Shown one piece after another: positions 26,907 through 35,492 of a stretch of 64,000 nucleotides of DNA. The stretch lies in NCBI GenBank assembly GCA_024693715.1, contig JAILKS010000013.1:21201-85200 (forward strand), in the 5' to 3' direction. Made by a program: the position numbers and the translations under genes. The notes under the pieces are model-generated. The model was not told the DNA's origin, made no database searches, and saw only the letters and a program-made list of their open reading frames with translations. Origin of the DNA: Treponema sp. GTDB taxonomy: Bacteria > Spirochaetota > Spirochaetia > Treponematales > Treponemataceae. How positions within the stretch are numbered: position 1 is the first letter of the stretch; each line of letters starts with the position of its first letter.

Positions 26907-28586
26907 ATGAACGTAAACGGAAAATATAGACAGTTCCAAGCTATTGATTTTCGTGATAGAACCTGGCCTTCTAAAAAAATAGATAAGGCTCCTGTGTGGT
27001 GTTCTGTAGATTTGCGTGACGGGAATCAGGCGCTTATTAATCCAATGGGAATAGAACAAAAGCTTGAATATTTTGACATGCTTGTAAAAATCGGCTTTAA
27101 GGAAATTGAAGTCGGTTATCCTGGAGCCAATGAGGTTGAATTTGTTTTTATTCGCCGTCTTATTGAAGAACATCGTATTCCTGATGATGTTGTAATTCAG
27201 GTGCTTGCCCCGATGAGGGATGAATTAATAAAGCATACGATGGAATGTGTTGCAGGTGCATCAAAGGTAATATTTCATCTTTACAATGCAACTTCACCTG
27301 CTCAAAGAAAATACAATTTTGATAAATCAAAGGAAGAAATAATTTCTCTCGCATGCAGCGGTGTAGAGTCTGTAAAAAAATACAGGAGTCTTGCAAAGGA
27401 CACACATATTATTCTTGAATATTCACCTGAGAATTTTACGGAAACAGAAATTGATTATTCAATAGAAATCTGCTCGAAGGTAATGAAAACCTGGAATGCA
27501 GACAAGAATAACCGTATGATTCTTAATCTTCCGTCTACCGTTGAATGCTGTCTTCCGAATCAGTATGCAGATATGATTGAATATTTTTGCCGTAATATTC
27601 CTCAAAGAGATGCATGTATAATTTCTCTTCATAATCATAATGACAGAGGCGAGGGGATTGCTGCCTGTGAGCTTGGAATCCTTGCAGGTGCGGAGCGTGT
27701 AGAAGGATGTCTTTTTGGAAATGGAGAAAGGACAGGAAATCTTGATATTGTTACTGCGGCGCTTAATCTTTATACGCAGGGTGTAAATCCGGCTCTTGAT
27801 TTTTCTAATCTTGAAGAAATTACACGTCAGTTTGAACGGTTAACGGGAATGAGTGTACATCCGAGAAGTCCTTATGCAGGCGAGCTTGTTTTCTGTGCCT
27901 TCAGCGGAGGTCATCAGGATGCGATTCGTAAAGCAATTTCAGGAAGAAAAGGAGCGGATGCTGATAAGGTGTGGGATGTTCCTTATCTTTTGATTGACCC
28001 TCACGATATTGGACGTGAATACGAAGGAATTATCAGAATTAATAATCAGAGCGGAAAGGGTGGAGCAGCATATATTCTTGAACATGAATTCGGTATTATT
28101 CCTCCAAAACCAATGCTTGGTATTATCGGTCGTGTAATAAAACAGGCTGCCGATAAGGAACAGAAAGAGCTTTCTGCCGAAAATGTATATCAGATTTTTG
28201 CCGACAGATGGCTCAATACGAAGGTTCCTCTTAACGTTCTTGAAATTACTGAAAAGCATATTGAAGGTGAGCGTGGCGGAAGCGGTGAAGAACATGTAGC
28301 GGCATCTGCAACTATTGAATATCTTGGAAAGCGTTATGTTATTACAGCCAGTGGAAACGGTCCTCTTGATGCCTTTGTTAAGATATTGAGAAGAACTACA
28401 GCTCCTGTATTCAACATTACATCCTTTCATGAACATTCTATTGGTTCCGGTTCTGATACCCACGCTATGGCTTATGTTCAGATTACTTTTGAAGACGGAA
28501 CAACAAAATGGGGAGTCGGCAAAAGTTCAAACGTCGGCCGCGCCGGTATTGCAGCAGTTGTAAGTGCAATCAATTTTGAAGAATAA
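26907..28586 (+). CDS. leuA: 2-isopropylmalate synthase (LeuA, long form)
   Basis: 559 residues. The catalytic DLRDGNQAL is at 35-43, EVGYPGANEVEF at 68-79 and the metal-binding HNHND at 242-246; GNGERTGN follows, and the C-terminal regulatory LeuA dimer domain (about 420-559) binds leucine. The enzyme condenses acetyl-CoA and 2-oxoisovalerate in the first step of leucine synthesis. It is the 550-residue class found in actinobacteria and some others, not the 510-residue enterobacterial type. The other leu genes are not nearby. Twelve bases separate it from the upstream gene. Confidence 0.95.
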   Translation: MNVNGKYRQFQAIDFRDRTWPSKKIDKAPVWCSVDLRDGNQALINPMGIEQKLEYFDMLVKIGFKEIEVGYPGANEVEFVFIRRLIEEHRIPDDVVIQVLAPMRDELIKHTMECVAGASKVIFHLYNATSPAQRKYNFDKSKEEIISLACSGVESVKKYRSLAKDTHIILEYSPENFTETEIDYSIEICSKVMKTWNADKNNRMILNLPSTVECCLPNQYADMIEYFCRNIPQRDACIISLHNHNDRGEGIAACELGILAGAERVEGCLFGNGERTGNLDIVTAALNLYTQGVNPALDFSNLEEITRQFERLTGMSVHPRSPYAGELVFCAFSGGHQDAIRKAISGRKGADADKVWDVPYLLIDPHDIGREYEGIIRINNQSGKGGAAYILEHEFGIIPPKPMLGIIGRVIKQAADKEQKELSAENVYQIFADRWLNTKVPLNVLEITEKHIEGERGGSGEEHVAASATIEYLGKRYVITASGNGPLDAFVKILRRTTAPVFNITSFHEHSIGSGSDTHAMAYVQITFEDGTTKWGVGKSSNVGRAGIAAVVSAINFEE

Positions 28587-28620
28587 ATTTTCATATTTTT
28601 TTTAATCCTCAAAGAAAAAG

Positions 28621-28650
28621 TTGATGTTCTCGCATAATACGGTTTATAAT
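28621..28650 (+). promoter_or_regulatory. Promoter for the small membrane protein pair
   Basis: TTGATG (28621-28626), 18-base spacer, TATAAT (28645-28650). The leader of about 30 bases carries GGAG before the ATG at 28686. Confidence 0.55.
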
Positions 28651-28685
28651 TAGGTTATAATTTTTTTTTGGCAATAGGAGACGAG

Positions 28686-29132
28686 ATGAAAAAAAGAATT
28701 ATTATAAGTTCTTGTCTAATTGTTTTGTTGGTTGTTGTTATAATAATAAAGGCTAATACTAAAAAAACTGAGGATCATTATCTAAAATCTGAATTTAATG
28801 AACTTATGTCAGATAATAAAGTGGATGATTATACATTTATAGAATATGCACGACAGGAACTTTTAAACATAGACAAATTTATTGAAAAATATAAAGAGGA
28901 TGAACTTTTTGTAGATTATATGATGGATCAAAAAGACATCTTGTCCTGGGAAATTGAACAAAAAGAAGTGAAAAATCCAAAGCCACCAAAAAATAAAAAA
29001 CAGAAATTTGAGTATAACCCGTTGGATTATATTTCGTATTATGAAAAATATTGCTGTTTAAAACATTTCAGACCCCAAAAGTTTGAAGAGTTTTGTAAAA
29101 AGTTTAATATAGTTGTAAATCAAGAAAAGTAG
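28686..29132 (+). CDS. Small membrane-anchored protein, unknown function (paralogue 1)
   Basis: 148 residues from the ATG at 28686; the frame is open from a TTG at 28668 but GGAGACGAG directly before 28686 is the ribosome site. Residues about 4-22 form one hydrophobic anchor after MKKR, and the rest is hydrophilic, rich in Lys, Glu and aromatic residues, and lies outside the cytoplasm by the positive-inside rule. The first 20 codons and the leader GGAGACGAGATGAAAA are very close to those of the next gene, so the two look like diverged copies. Family not recognised. Confidence 0.6.
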   Translation: MKKRIIISSCLIVLLVVVIIIKANTKKTEDHYLKSEFNELMSDNKVDDYTFIEYARQELLNIDKFIEKYKEDELFVDYMMDQKDILSWEIEQKEVKNPKPPKNKKQKFEYNPLDYISYYEKYCCLKHFRPQKFEEFCKKFNIVVNQEK

Positions 29133-29167
29133 ATATATTGGAGAAAAATGTTTCTTATGGAGACGAG

Positions 29168-29506
29168 ATGAAAAGAAGAATTTTTATTTTTTGTATACTG
29201 ATAGTTTTTGCAGTTTTATTGTTTACGATATTTATAAAGACTCACAATAATTTTTCATTTGTATATAGAAATGAAATAAAATCAGGGAAGGAATTAATCC
29301 AGCGAATAGAAGACTATAGAGCAAAAAATGGTGTGCTGCCGGGAAAATTAAATGAGCTTTATTCCGAAGCGGAAAAAGAGCGTAATGAGATTTATTGCTA
29401 TGATATAGAAGGCCAGGATTATGTTTTGTATTTTGGAACTTCACTTGGAGAAGGTGTTTATTATTTTTCAAAATATGATGAATGGTGCGATTATCTGAAG
29501 CATTGA
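29168..29506 (+). CDS. Small membrane-anchored protein, unknown function (paralogue 2)
   Basis: 112 residues from the ATG at 29168, again preceded by GGAGACGAG; an earlier TTG at 29138 is open but unneeded. MKRRIFIF begins a single anchor to about residue 22. The periplasmic part (KSGKELIQRIEDYRAKNGVLPGKLNELY) has the helix-plus-Gly/Pro turn seen in the N termini of pilin-like or type II secretion pseudopilins (RIEDYRAKNGxLP), followed by short strands. It could be a minor pseudopilin-like protein, but the classical prepilin cleavage site is missing. 35 bases after paralogue 1. Confidence 0.55.
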   Translation: MKRRIFIFCILIVFAVLLFTIFIKTHNNFSFVYRNEIKSGKELIQRIEDYRAKNGVLPGKLNELYSEAEKERNEIYCYDIEGQDYVLYFGTSLGEGVYYFSKYDEWCDYLKH

Positions 29507-29575
29507 TTTTTTCACAAATGATTGCAAATGTTCTTTTTTGGAAAAGGTAATATAAATAAAAATGTAAAGCTTTTT

Positions 29576-31168
29576 TTATTCAGAAAACCAGGTTTTAACT
29601 GCAACCATATATTTATTACCGCGGTCAAATTCATTATTGAACATGCCGAATGAGGTAGCTCCCGGAGAAAATACAACAACTTCGGGAGTTTCTGTTTTTA
29701 AAAGGTTTTCCTTTAAACATTCCATCATCTTATCAAGACTTTCGAAAGGTCCGTTGTATTTAATTCCTTCCTTATCAAGCTCCGGTAAAAGTTTATCTGT
29801 GGCAGTGCCTTTTAAAAAGTAGAGGTCTTTTACAGGAATAACTCCGTTTTCGTTTAATTCGTCCTTGTTTCCCTTCTGGCAAAGCACGTTTTTAAGAGGT
29901 GTTAATTCAAGCCCCTTGTCTGTTCCGCCTGTTAAAAGAATAACTGATTTTCCAAACGACTGTGATGCCGCTGCTGCAGCTTCCGGTACTGTTGCACATG
30001 AATCATTGTAGAATTTAATTTCGCTTCCATTATTTTTGAATGAATGGAAGAACTGAAGTCTGTGCTCAATTCCGCTCCAGCTTCCGCAGATTTCAGCCGT
30101 TTTTTTTGCATCCACACCCATAAGGTATAAAACCAAGGCTGCGTTTAATACATTAATTTTATTATGCTCGCCCGGAACAGAAAGCCCTTTCAAAATAACT
30201 TCAGGCTCTGTCATTCCGCCAAGTAAAACCTTCCCGCAAAAGCTTCCGTCTTTTTTTGTTTCCTGCCATACACCAAAAATCTTTTTTCCGTTTGCATTTA
30301 ATACAGCAGATGTATTTTCCAAAGGCTGTTTTCCGTATCTTAAAACTGTAGCTTTTGATTCAGACGCAAAAAGATTTCCCCAGGTTGTGCATTCAGGATA
30401 AAGTGATTTATCAGGGCCTGTTCCAGGTTCATCTTCTTCTGCATCAAAAATTGAATAATCGCCTGCAGTCTGGTCTTTATAAATAAGGCGTTTATCCTGA
30501 ACATAATCCTCCATGTTGCCGTACCAGTTTTGATGATCGGGAACAATTTTTGTGATGATTGAAATGTGTGGTTTTAAAACTTTTCTTCCGCGTAAGTCTG
30601 CAAGCTGCCATGAAGAAAATTCAATTACAACCGGTGTGTCCTGTGTAACTTCATCAATAAAGGTGAGGGGACTTACTGTAATGTTTCCGCCAAGGAAGGC
30701 TTTAAATCCTGCTTTTTTTAATCCGTAATAGATGGCGCTTACTGTAGAGCTTTTTCCTTTGCTTCCTGTTACTGCAATAAGAGGACAGTCTGTAAATCTT
30801 AAAAAGATGCTTAAGTCTGTTTCGATTGCTTTGGCTGCAGCAAGATATTTATTTCCTTCGTATTTTACACCAGGGTTTTTAATTACACAGTCTGCGTTTT
30901 CAAAATCTTCTATGCGGTGTTCGCCGAGCCTGTAGGTTAATCTTGAAGTATCGATTGAAGGGTTGTTGGAAAGGCGTTCGATTGTAGGGAGTAACTGTTC
31001 TTTGGTTTTCATGTCTGTTACAAGAACGTATGCACCTTTTTGAAGAAAGAATTTAACTGCAGCTTCGCCACCGCCGTTTAATCCAAGCCCCATAATTGTT
31101 ACGTGTTTTCCTTTAATGTCGCTGAGTGATGAAAAGGCGCATTTACTTGAGTAAGAATGAAATTCCAT
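29576..31168 (-). CDS. murD: UDP-N-acetylmuramoyl-L-alanine--D-glutamate ligase MurD
   Basis: 530 residues. N-terminal Rossmann domain with GLGLNGGGEAAVKFF (about 27-41), ATP loop VTGSKGKSST (133-142), central motifs IEFSSWQL and PDHQNW, and the C-terminal ligand domain with FYNDSCATVPEAAAAA and LTGGTDKG. MurD adds D-Glu to UDP-MurNAc-L-Ala in the cytoplasm. It is about 90 residues longer than the E. coli enzyme, with extra sequence in the central domain. Transcribed toward the paralogue pair. Start ATG at 31168. Confidence 0.93.
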   Translation of the reverse strand: MEFHSYSSKCAFSSLSDIKGKHVTIMGLGLNGGGEAAVKFFLQKGAYVLVTDMKTKEQLLPTIERLSNNPSIDTSRLTYRLGEHRIEDFENADCVIKNPGVKYEGNKYLAAAKAIETDLSIFLRFTDCPLIAVTGSKGKSSTVSAIYYGLKKAGFKAFLGGNITVSPLTFIDEVTQDTPVVIEFSSWQLADLRGRKVLKPHISIITKIVPDHQNWYGNMEDYVQDKRLIYKDQTAGDYSIFDAEEDEPGTGPDKSLYPECTTWGNLFASESKATVLRYGKQPLENTSAVLNANGKKIFGVWQETKKDGSFCGKVLLGGMTEPEVILKGLSVPGEHNKINVLNAALVLYLMGVDAKKTAEICGSWSGIEHRLQFFHSFKNNGSEIKFYNDSCATVPEAAAAASQSFGKSVILLTGGTDKGLELTPLKNVLCQKGNKDELNENGVIPVKDLYFLKGTATDKLLPELDKEGIKYNGPFESLDKMMECLKENLLKTETPEVVVFSPGATSFGMFNNEFDRGNKYMVAVKTWFSE

Positions 31169-31207
31169 AAAAGTACTCCAGAATTATTAAATTGAAAAAA
31201 GTTTTTT

Positions 31208-31241
31208 ATAAAAAAAAAGCCTCCCTGCAAAACAAGGAGGC
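31208..31241 (-). terminator. Intrinsic terminator of tRNA-Leu
   Basis: On the minus strand a GCCTCC...GGAGGC stem (31241-31219) is followed directly by a run of T (31218-31210). It lies 6 bases after the tRNA-Leu 3' end, so it should end that transcript. Confidence 0.8.
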
Positions 31242-31246
31242 TAACA

Positions 31247-31332
31247 TGCCGGGAACCAGAATCGAACTGGCACGTCGGTCGCCCGACACAGGATTTTAAG
31301 TCCTGGGCGTCTACCAATTCCGCCATCCCGGC
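31247..31332 (-). tRNA. tRNA-Leu (anticodon TAA)
   Basis: 86 bases with the long variable arm of leucine tRNAs. The acceptor GCCGGGA pairs with TCCCGGC, the discriminator is A, and the anticodon stem CAGGA/TCCTG frames CTTAAAA with anticodon TAA. CCA is not encoded. A minus-strand TATAAT (31350-31345) lies about 12 bases upstream of the mature 5' end and probably belongs to its promoter. Confidence 0.96.
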
Positions 31333-31466
31333 AACTGAATATATATTATAGAATTGATTAAAAAAAAGCAAGGGGAGGAAAAAAACGGTAAAAAAATTTA
31401 ACTTTACTTTTACTAAACTTTGTGGTAAATTATATGTTATTAAGATATTTTTTGTGAGGAAAATTA

Positions 31467-32015
31467 ATGAGTTTTAAAAAATTACCGGCTCTTGTCTGTA
31501 CAATACTTATGATGTTTGTATTGCTTGCTGCCTGTAGTAAAGAAAATTCAGAATCTTCCTACAAGGGAAACTGGTCCTACAGTTACGAACCAAAAAAAGC
31601 TGCACTGTTAGTTAAAAATGGTGGCAAAGCAAAGTTGGATGGTAAGAAATTTACCTATACCGAAAAAGACGGTATACTCAGGCTGGAAAACAAAGCCGGA
31701 GATTTAGCTTTTGCAAAATTTAAGAATGATGATAAACGACACATCTTTCTTTTTAAACACACAATCTACACAGGTGCAAATAATAATGGACTGATCGGTA
31801 AATGGACATCAGGTAAATGGTCTTTTGAGTTTAGTGCAGAAGGAACTTTTTTAGAGGATGGCTATTTTCCAGGCTACTATTCAGTAGATGAAGGAAATTC
31901 CTCCATAGTTCTGATTTATAACGATCAGTTTGAAAATACCATTGTTCCTTATGAGCTTGAAGGCAATAAGCTTATACTGGACTACCCTTGGGAAATGGTA
32001 AAAATGATTAATTAG
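31467..32015 (+). CDS. Lipoprotein of unknown function
   Basis: 182 residues, with GAGGA before the ATG. A lipoprotein signal ends at LLAAC (Cys23). The mature part contains two similar blocks (about 32-85 and 105-180), each with a WSYSYEP/WSFEFSA-like strand followed by an extended strand and GKFTYTEKDG-type turns, as in lipocalin-like or DUF5640-type small beta domains. No catalytic motif. It lies between tRNA-Leu and the sugar ABC operon and is probably separately transcribed. Confidence 0.68.
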   Translation: MSFKKLPALVCTILMMFVLLAACSKENSESSYKGNWSYSYEPKKAALLVKNGGKAKLDGKKFTYTEKDGILRLENKAGDLAFAKFKNDDKRHIFLFKHTIYTGANNNGLIGKWTSGKWSFEFSAEGTFLEDGYFPGYYSVDEGNSSIVLIYNDQFENTIVPYELEGNKLILDYPWEMVKMIN

Positions 32016-32028
32016 GATTTATGGCCGA

Positions 32029-32053
32029 CAGGTCACAAAATAAATCAGGTCAC
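32029..32053 (+). promoter_or_regulatory. Direct repeat CAGGTCAC x2 upstream of the ABC operon
   Basis: CAGGTCAC occurs at 32029-32036 and again at 32046-32053, 17 bases apart start to start, in the 143-base gap before the binding-protein gene. A half-turn-and-a-half spacing suits one regulator contacting both copies. I see no clear -35/-10 pair near it, so its role is inferred only. Confidence 0.35.
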
Positions 32054-32158
32054 TAAGTTTCATAAAAAGGCATAAACCTCTTATGGAACAAAAGTAAAAT
32101 TAATCCGAAAGGATTGTAAGAGTATTTTTTTAATTTATCATCAGGAGGATAAAAAAAA

Positions 32159-33424
32159 ATGAAAAAAATTCTTAAAGTATTGGGATTAGGACTTATGGTT
32201 CTCCCATTCCTTACTGGTTGTACCAAGAAGGATGGAGCAAAAGCTGGTGGCAAGATAAAGCTCGAAATGTGGTGTATTGCTACAGAGTCTGACTCTAACC
32301 GCCATTCGTATGAAGAAGCTATCAAGACTGTTACAGCTGCTCATCCTGAAGTTGAATTCACATGGGAAGCTTTCGAAAATCAGTCTTATAAGACAAAGAT
32401 TAAGGCAGCAGTTGCAGCTGATGAAATGCCTGATATCTTCTTCACATGGTCTTGTGCATTCATTGGTGACTTCGTAGATGCAGGTCGTGTTTACTGTCTC
32501 GATGAAGAATACAAGAACTTTGCAAGCGAACTTGATGAAAAGATGCTTGGAAATACAACATTCAACGGAAAACACTATGGTGTTCCTTTAACAATGAATA
32601 TCGTTGGTCTTTTTGCTAATATGGATCTTCTTAAACAGGTAGGATATACAGAAGTTCCTGGAACATACGAAGACTTCATTGCTTGTTGTGATAAACTCAT
32701 TGCAAAGGGAATCATTCCTTTTGGATGTGCAGGAAAAGAAACATGGTGTGTTACAGAATATCTTGAATCTGTAATCGAAAAGAGTTGTGGTGCTAAGACT
32801 CTTGATGATATCTTCATGGGAAGAGCTTCTTGGAACAACAAAGACGTAGCTAATGCTGTAGATACATTCCAGGCTATGGTTACAAACGGATACTTTGATC
32901 CAAACGGTATGGCTCTTTCTAACGACGAAGTTAAGGCTAACTTCATGGCTGGTAAATATGCATTCTATATGAACGGTACATGGAACTGTGCTGACTTCGC
33001 TGCTAACGCTGACTTCTTCCCAAAAGTAAAGGTTGCTGAATTCCCAGTTATCGATTCTTCAAAAGCTAAGCTCGGACAGCTCATTGGTGGTCCTTCAGAC
33101 ACATTGGCTGTTGCTAAGAGCAGCAAGAATGCCGCTGTTGCAGCTAAGTTCACATTTGAACTTGGTAGAGAAATCTGTCACTATGGATACCTTGATGGTT
33201 GTGGACTTCCAGCTTGGACACCATTCTATGACACTTCTTCTGTAAACGGTTTAACACGCGAAGTTCAGAAGATCGTTGCTGGTGCAGATCAGATGGTTCT
33301 CTTCGGAGATACAGCTATGAGTGCTGACATTGCTCAGATTTATCTTTCTTATGTAGCTAAAGTTTATGGTAAGGAAGTTAACGGAGCTCAGTTCATTGCT
33401 GGTCTTGCTAGCGAAATTAAATAG
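32159..33424 (+). CDS. Sugar ABC transporter substrate-binding lipoprotein (family 1)
   Basis: 421 residues. The signal ends in LTGC (Cys21), so it is membrane-anchored, and the mature part has the family 1 solute-binding pattern: KLEMWCIATES at the start, PDIFFTWSCAF near residue 98, the long-helix region, GKYAFYMNGTWNC and a C-terminal helical bundle. It would bind an oligosaccharide in the periplasm for the two permeases just downstream. A strong AGGAGG lies before the ATG. Codons are visibly more biased (AAG, GGT, GCT) than in most neighbours, pointing to high expression. Confidence 0.93.
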   Translation: MKKILKVLGLGLMVLPFLTGCTKKDGAKAGGKIKLEMWCIATESDSNRHSYEEAIKTVTAAHPEVEFTWEAFENQSYKTKIKAAVAADEMPDIFFTWSCAFIGDFVDAGRVYCLDEEYKNFASELDEKMLGNTTFNGKHYGVPLTMNIVGLFANMDLLKQVGYTEVPGTYEDFIACCDKLIAKGIIPFGCAGKETWCVTEYLESVIEKSCGAKTLDDIFMGRASWNNKDVANAVDTFQAMVTNGYFDPNGMALSNDEVKANFMAGKYAFYMNGTWNCADFAANADFFPKVKVAEFPVIDSSKAKLGQLIGGPSDTLAVAKSSKNAAVAAKFTFELGREICHYGYLDGCGLPAWTPFYDTSSVNGLTREVQKIVAGADQMVLFGDTAMSADIAQIYLSYVAKVYGKEVNGAQFIAGLASEIK

Positions 33425-33457
33425 TTTAGAAATTTAATATTTTTCTAACTTACGGGG

Positions 33458-33507
33458 GGACCTTTCCCATATATTATATATAGGAAAGGTTCCTTTTTTA
33501 AAGGAAC
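33458..33507 (+). terminator. Hairpin/attenuator between binding-protein and permease genes, with an overlapping alternative hairpin
   Basis: GGACCTTTCC (33458-33467) pairs with GGAAAGGTTCC (33483-33493), followed by T-run 33494-33499: a normal intrinsic terminator or attenuator. An alternative stem, GTTCCTTT (33489-33496) with AAAGGAAC (33500-33507), shares the right arm of the first and covers the AAGGA ribosome site of the permease gene. Both cannot form at once. Such hairpins often keep binding protein more abundant than permeases. Confidence 0.65.
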
Positions 33508-33511
33508 AATT

Positions 33512-34426
33512 ATGAATAAAAAAGCTGAAAATCTTTTAAAACCACTAAATATTACGGCATTTTTACTTCCCGCCCTGATTCTTTTTATTGCAATCCTTAT
33601 TGCACCTATTATAATGTCTCTTTATTACAGTTTTTTTGATTGGAAGGGATTTGGAAACAAAACCTTTGTAGGGTTTTCAAATTATATTGAACTTTTTAAA
33701 AGTAAAGATATAAATTTCCTTGAAGCGTTGAAAAATTCGCTGCTTCTTGCAGCTTTATCAGTATTTATACAGTTACCTATTTCCCTGGGGTTTGCTTTGG
33801 CTTTGGGAAAAGGTATTAAGGGAGAAAGAGTTTTTCTTTCTGTTTATTTTGCACCGGTTTTGATTTCTACTGTTGTAATCGGTCAGCTCTGGCTTAAAAT
33901 ATACAATCCGGACTATGGTCTTTTAAATGTTTTTTTAAGAAAGATTGGTCTGGAAGAGCCAATTATGAGATGGACCGGCGATGTCAAAGATATTCTTTGG
34001 CTTGGAAATAAGAAAATTGCGCTTGGTGCGGTTTTTGCTCCAACCTTGTGGCAATATGTAGGTTATCATATGCTCTTGATGTATGCAGGTGTTAAAGGTG
34101 TACCTCTTGAGCTTAGAGAAGCCGCTATGCTTGACGGTGCAACTCCGGGCCAGGTAAATAGATATATAGTAATTCCATACATCAAAAATATTATCAAGAT
34201 TTGTGTTATTTTTGCGGTTACAGGTTCCCTTAAAACGTTCGACCTTGTATATGTTCTTATGGGAAACAGCCACCAGCACCTTGTTGAAGTTCCAAATACC
34301 TGGCTTTTCCAGATGCTTTACTTAAGTAACCGTTACGGCATGGGTAGTACAATAGCAGTAATGTTGATTATTCTTTGTTTTGCCTTCTCTCTGATTATTA
34401 GTGCCGTATTCAAGAAGGAGGATTAA
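33512..34426 (+). CDS. Sugar ABC transporter permease (MalF/LacF type)
   Basis: 304 residues with six membrane segments. The EAA loop ELREAAMLDGATPGQVNRYIVIPYIKNI (about residues 200-227) contacts the ABC ATPase. The N terminus (LPALILFIAILIAPIIMSLYYSFFDW) is typical of this carbohydrate permease family. It works as a heterodimer with the next gene, which starts 3 bases after its stop. The ribosome site AAGGA may be masked by the hairpin just upstream. Confidence 0.93.
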   Translation: MNKKAENLLKPLNITAFLLPALILFIAILIAPIIMSLYYSFFDWKGFGNKTFVGFSNYIELFKSKDINFLEALKNSLLLAALSVFIQLPISLGFALALGKGIKGERVFLSVYFAPVLISTVVIGQLWLKIYNPDYGLLNVFLRKIGLEEPIMRWTGDVKDILWLGNKKIALGAVFAPTLWQYVGYHMLLMYAGVKGVPLELREAAMLDGATPGQVNRYIVIPYIKNIIKICVIFAVTGSLKTFDLVYVLMGNSHQHLVEVPNTWLFQMLYLSNRYGMGSTIAVMLIILCFAFSLIISAVFKKED

Positions 34427-34428
34427 AA

Positions 34429-35283
34429 ATGGAATCCACAGTTTATAAGACACAGGGTGGCGGCAATAAATTAAAATATTTTATTTATGCATTACTCATA
34501 TTCTGGCTTTTAATAAACATTTTCCCTATTTACTGGATGTTTACTTTTTCATTGAAGGATAATGCAGAAATATTTGGTGCAAATGTAGCAGGTCTTCCTC
34601 ATAAGTGGTTGTGGAGTAACTATGTAACTGCTATGCGTACCGGTAAGATGGGAATTTATTTCTTGAACAGTATCATTGTTGCTTTGGCAACAATCGTAAT
34701 CACTATTATTGCTGCAGTTATGGCTTCTTTTGCTATGCAGAGAATTATCTGGAAGGGACGAAAATTGATGAACAAGTTCTTTATGTTAGGACTTACTATT
34801 CCTATTCATGCTTCTCTTATTCCTGTATACATTACTCTCAAAAAGATGGGAATGCTTAACTCTTATCAGGCTCTTATTATTCCTTATTCAGCCTTCTCTC
34901 TTGCTATGGCTATTCTCATAAGCATGGGCTTTATGCAGGATATTCCTATGGAGTTAGACGAAGCAGCTACAATCGACGGTTGCGGTGTCTGGGGTATATT
35001 CTTCAGAATTATTTTCCCGTTGATGAAACCATCAGTTTCTACAATTGGAATTTATACCTTCCTTCAGTGCTGGAATGAACTTATGTTTGCTACAACCTTT
35101 AATAGTAAACAGGCACTTAGAACTCTTCCAGTTGGTATTCAGGCTCTTTCTGGTCAGCATACTACAAACTGGGGTCCTATTGGTGCAGCACTTGTTCTTG
35201 CGACATTCCCGACTTTGATAGTTTATGTGTTCTTAAGCAAAAAGATTCAGTCTAGTTTTATGGAAGGTGCTATCAAGGGATAA
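34429..35283 (+). CDS. Sugar ABC transporter permease (MalG/LacG type)
   Basis: 284 residues with six membrane segments and the EAA motif ELDEAATIDGCGVWGIFFRIIFPLMKP (about 184-210). The preceding ILISMGFMQDIPMELDE is typical. It pairs with the upstream permease; the ATPase that would drive both is not in this operon but a UgpC/MsmK-type ATPase is present at 52.3 kb. AAGGAGG lies before the ATG, overlapping the end of the first permease. A strong terminator follows. Confidence 0.93.
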   Translation: MESTVYKTQGGGNKLKYFIYALLIFWLLINIFPIYWMFTFSLKDNAEIFGANVAGLPHKWLWSNYVTAMRTGKMGIYFLNSIIVALATIVITIIAAVMASFAMQRIIWKGRKLMNKFFMLGLTIPIHASLIPVYITLKKMGMLNSYQALIIPYSAFSLAMAILISMGFMQDIPMELDEAATIDGCGVWGIFFRIIFPLMKPSVSTIGIYTFLQCWNELMFATTFNSKQALRTLPVGIQALSGQHTTNWGPIGAALVLATFPTLIVYVFLSKKIQSSFMEGAIKG

Positions 35284-35343
35284 AGATTTTTTTAGTTTTT
35301 TATCTCGGTTGAACAATTCATAGTAATTCGTTTAAAAAAAATA

Positions 35344-35400
35344 AGAGGTCGAAAAATATGTAGTTGTTAATTCAAAGACATATTTTTACGATCTCTTTTT
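35344..35400 (+). terminator. Long-stem terminator of the sugar ABC operon
   Basis: AGAGGTCGAAAAATATGT (35344-35361) pairs with ACATATTTTTACGATCTCT (35378-35396) with one G-U and one bulged base, then T-run to 35400. An 18-pair stem that should end the permease transcript efficiently. Confidence 0.8.
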
Positions 35401-35492
35401 CATTTTATTTATATAATTGATTTCAATGTTACAGGCAAGGGACGGAAAAATCCCCTTTAAATTTAAAATTGAATTCATTATAATAACGTCTT

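Noticed and set aside
27939..28463. A 174-codon minus-strand open frame inside leuA
   Set aside because: Antisense shadow of a clearly coding region, with no signal of its own.
31099..31371. A 90-codon minus-strand open frame over the murD start
   Set aside because: It runs through tRNA-Leu and its terminator and has no ribosome site, so it is not a gene.
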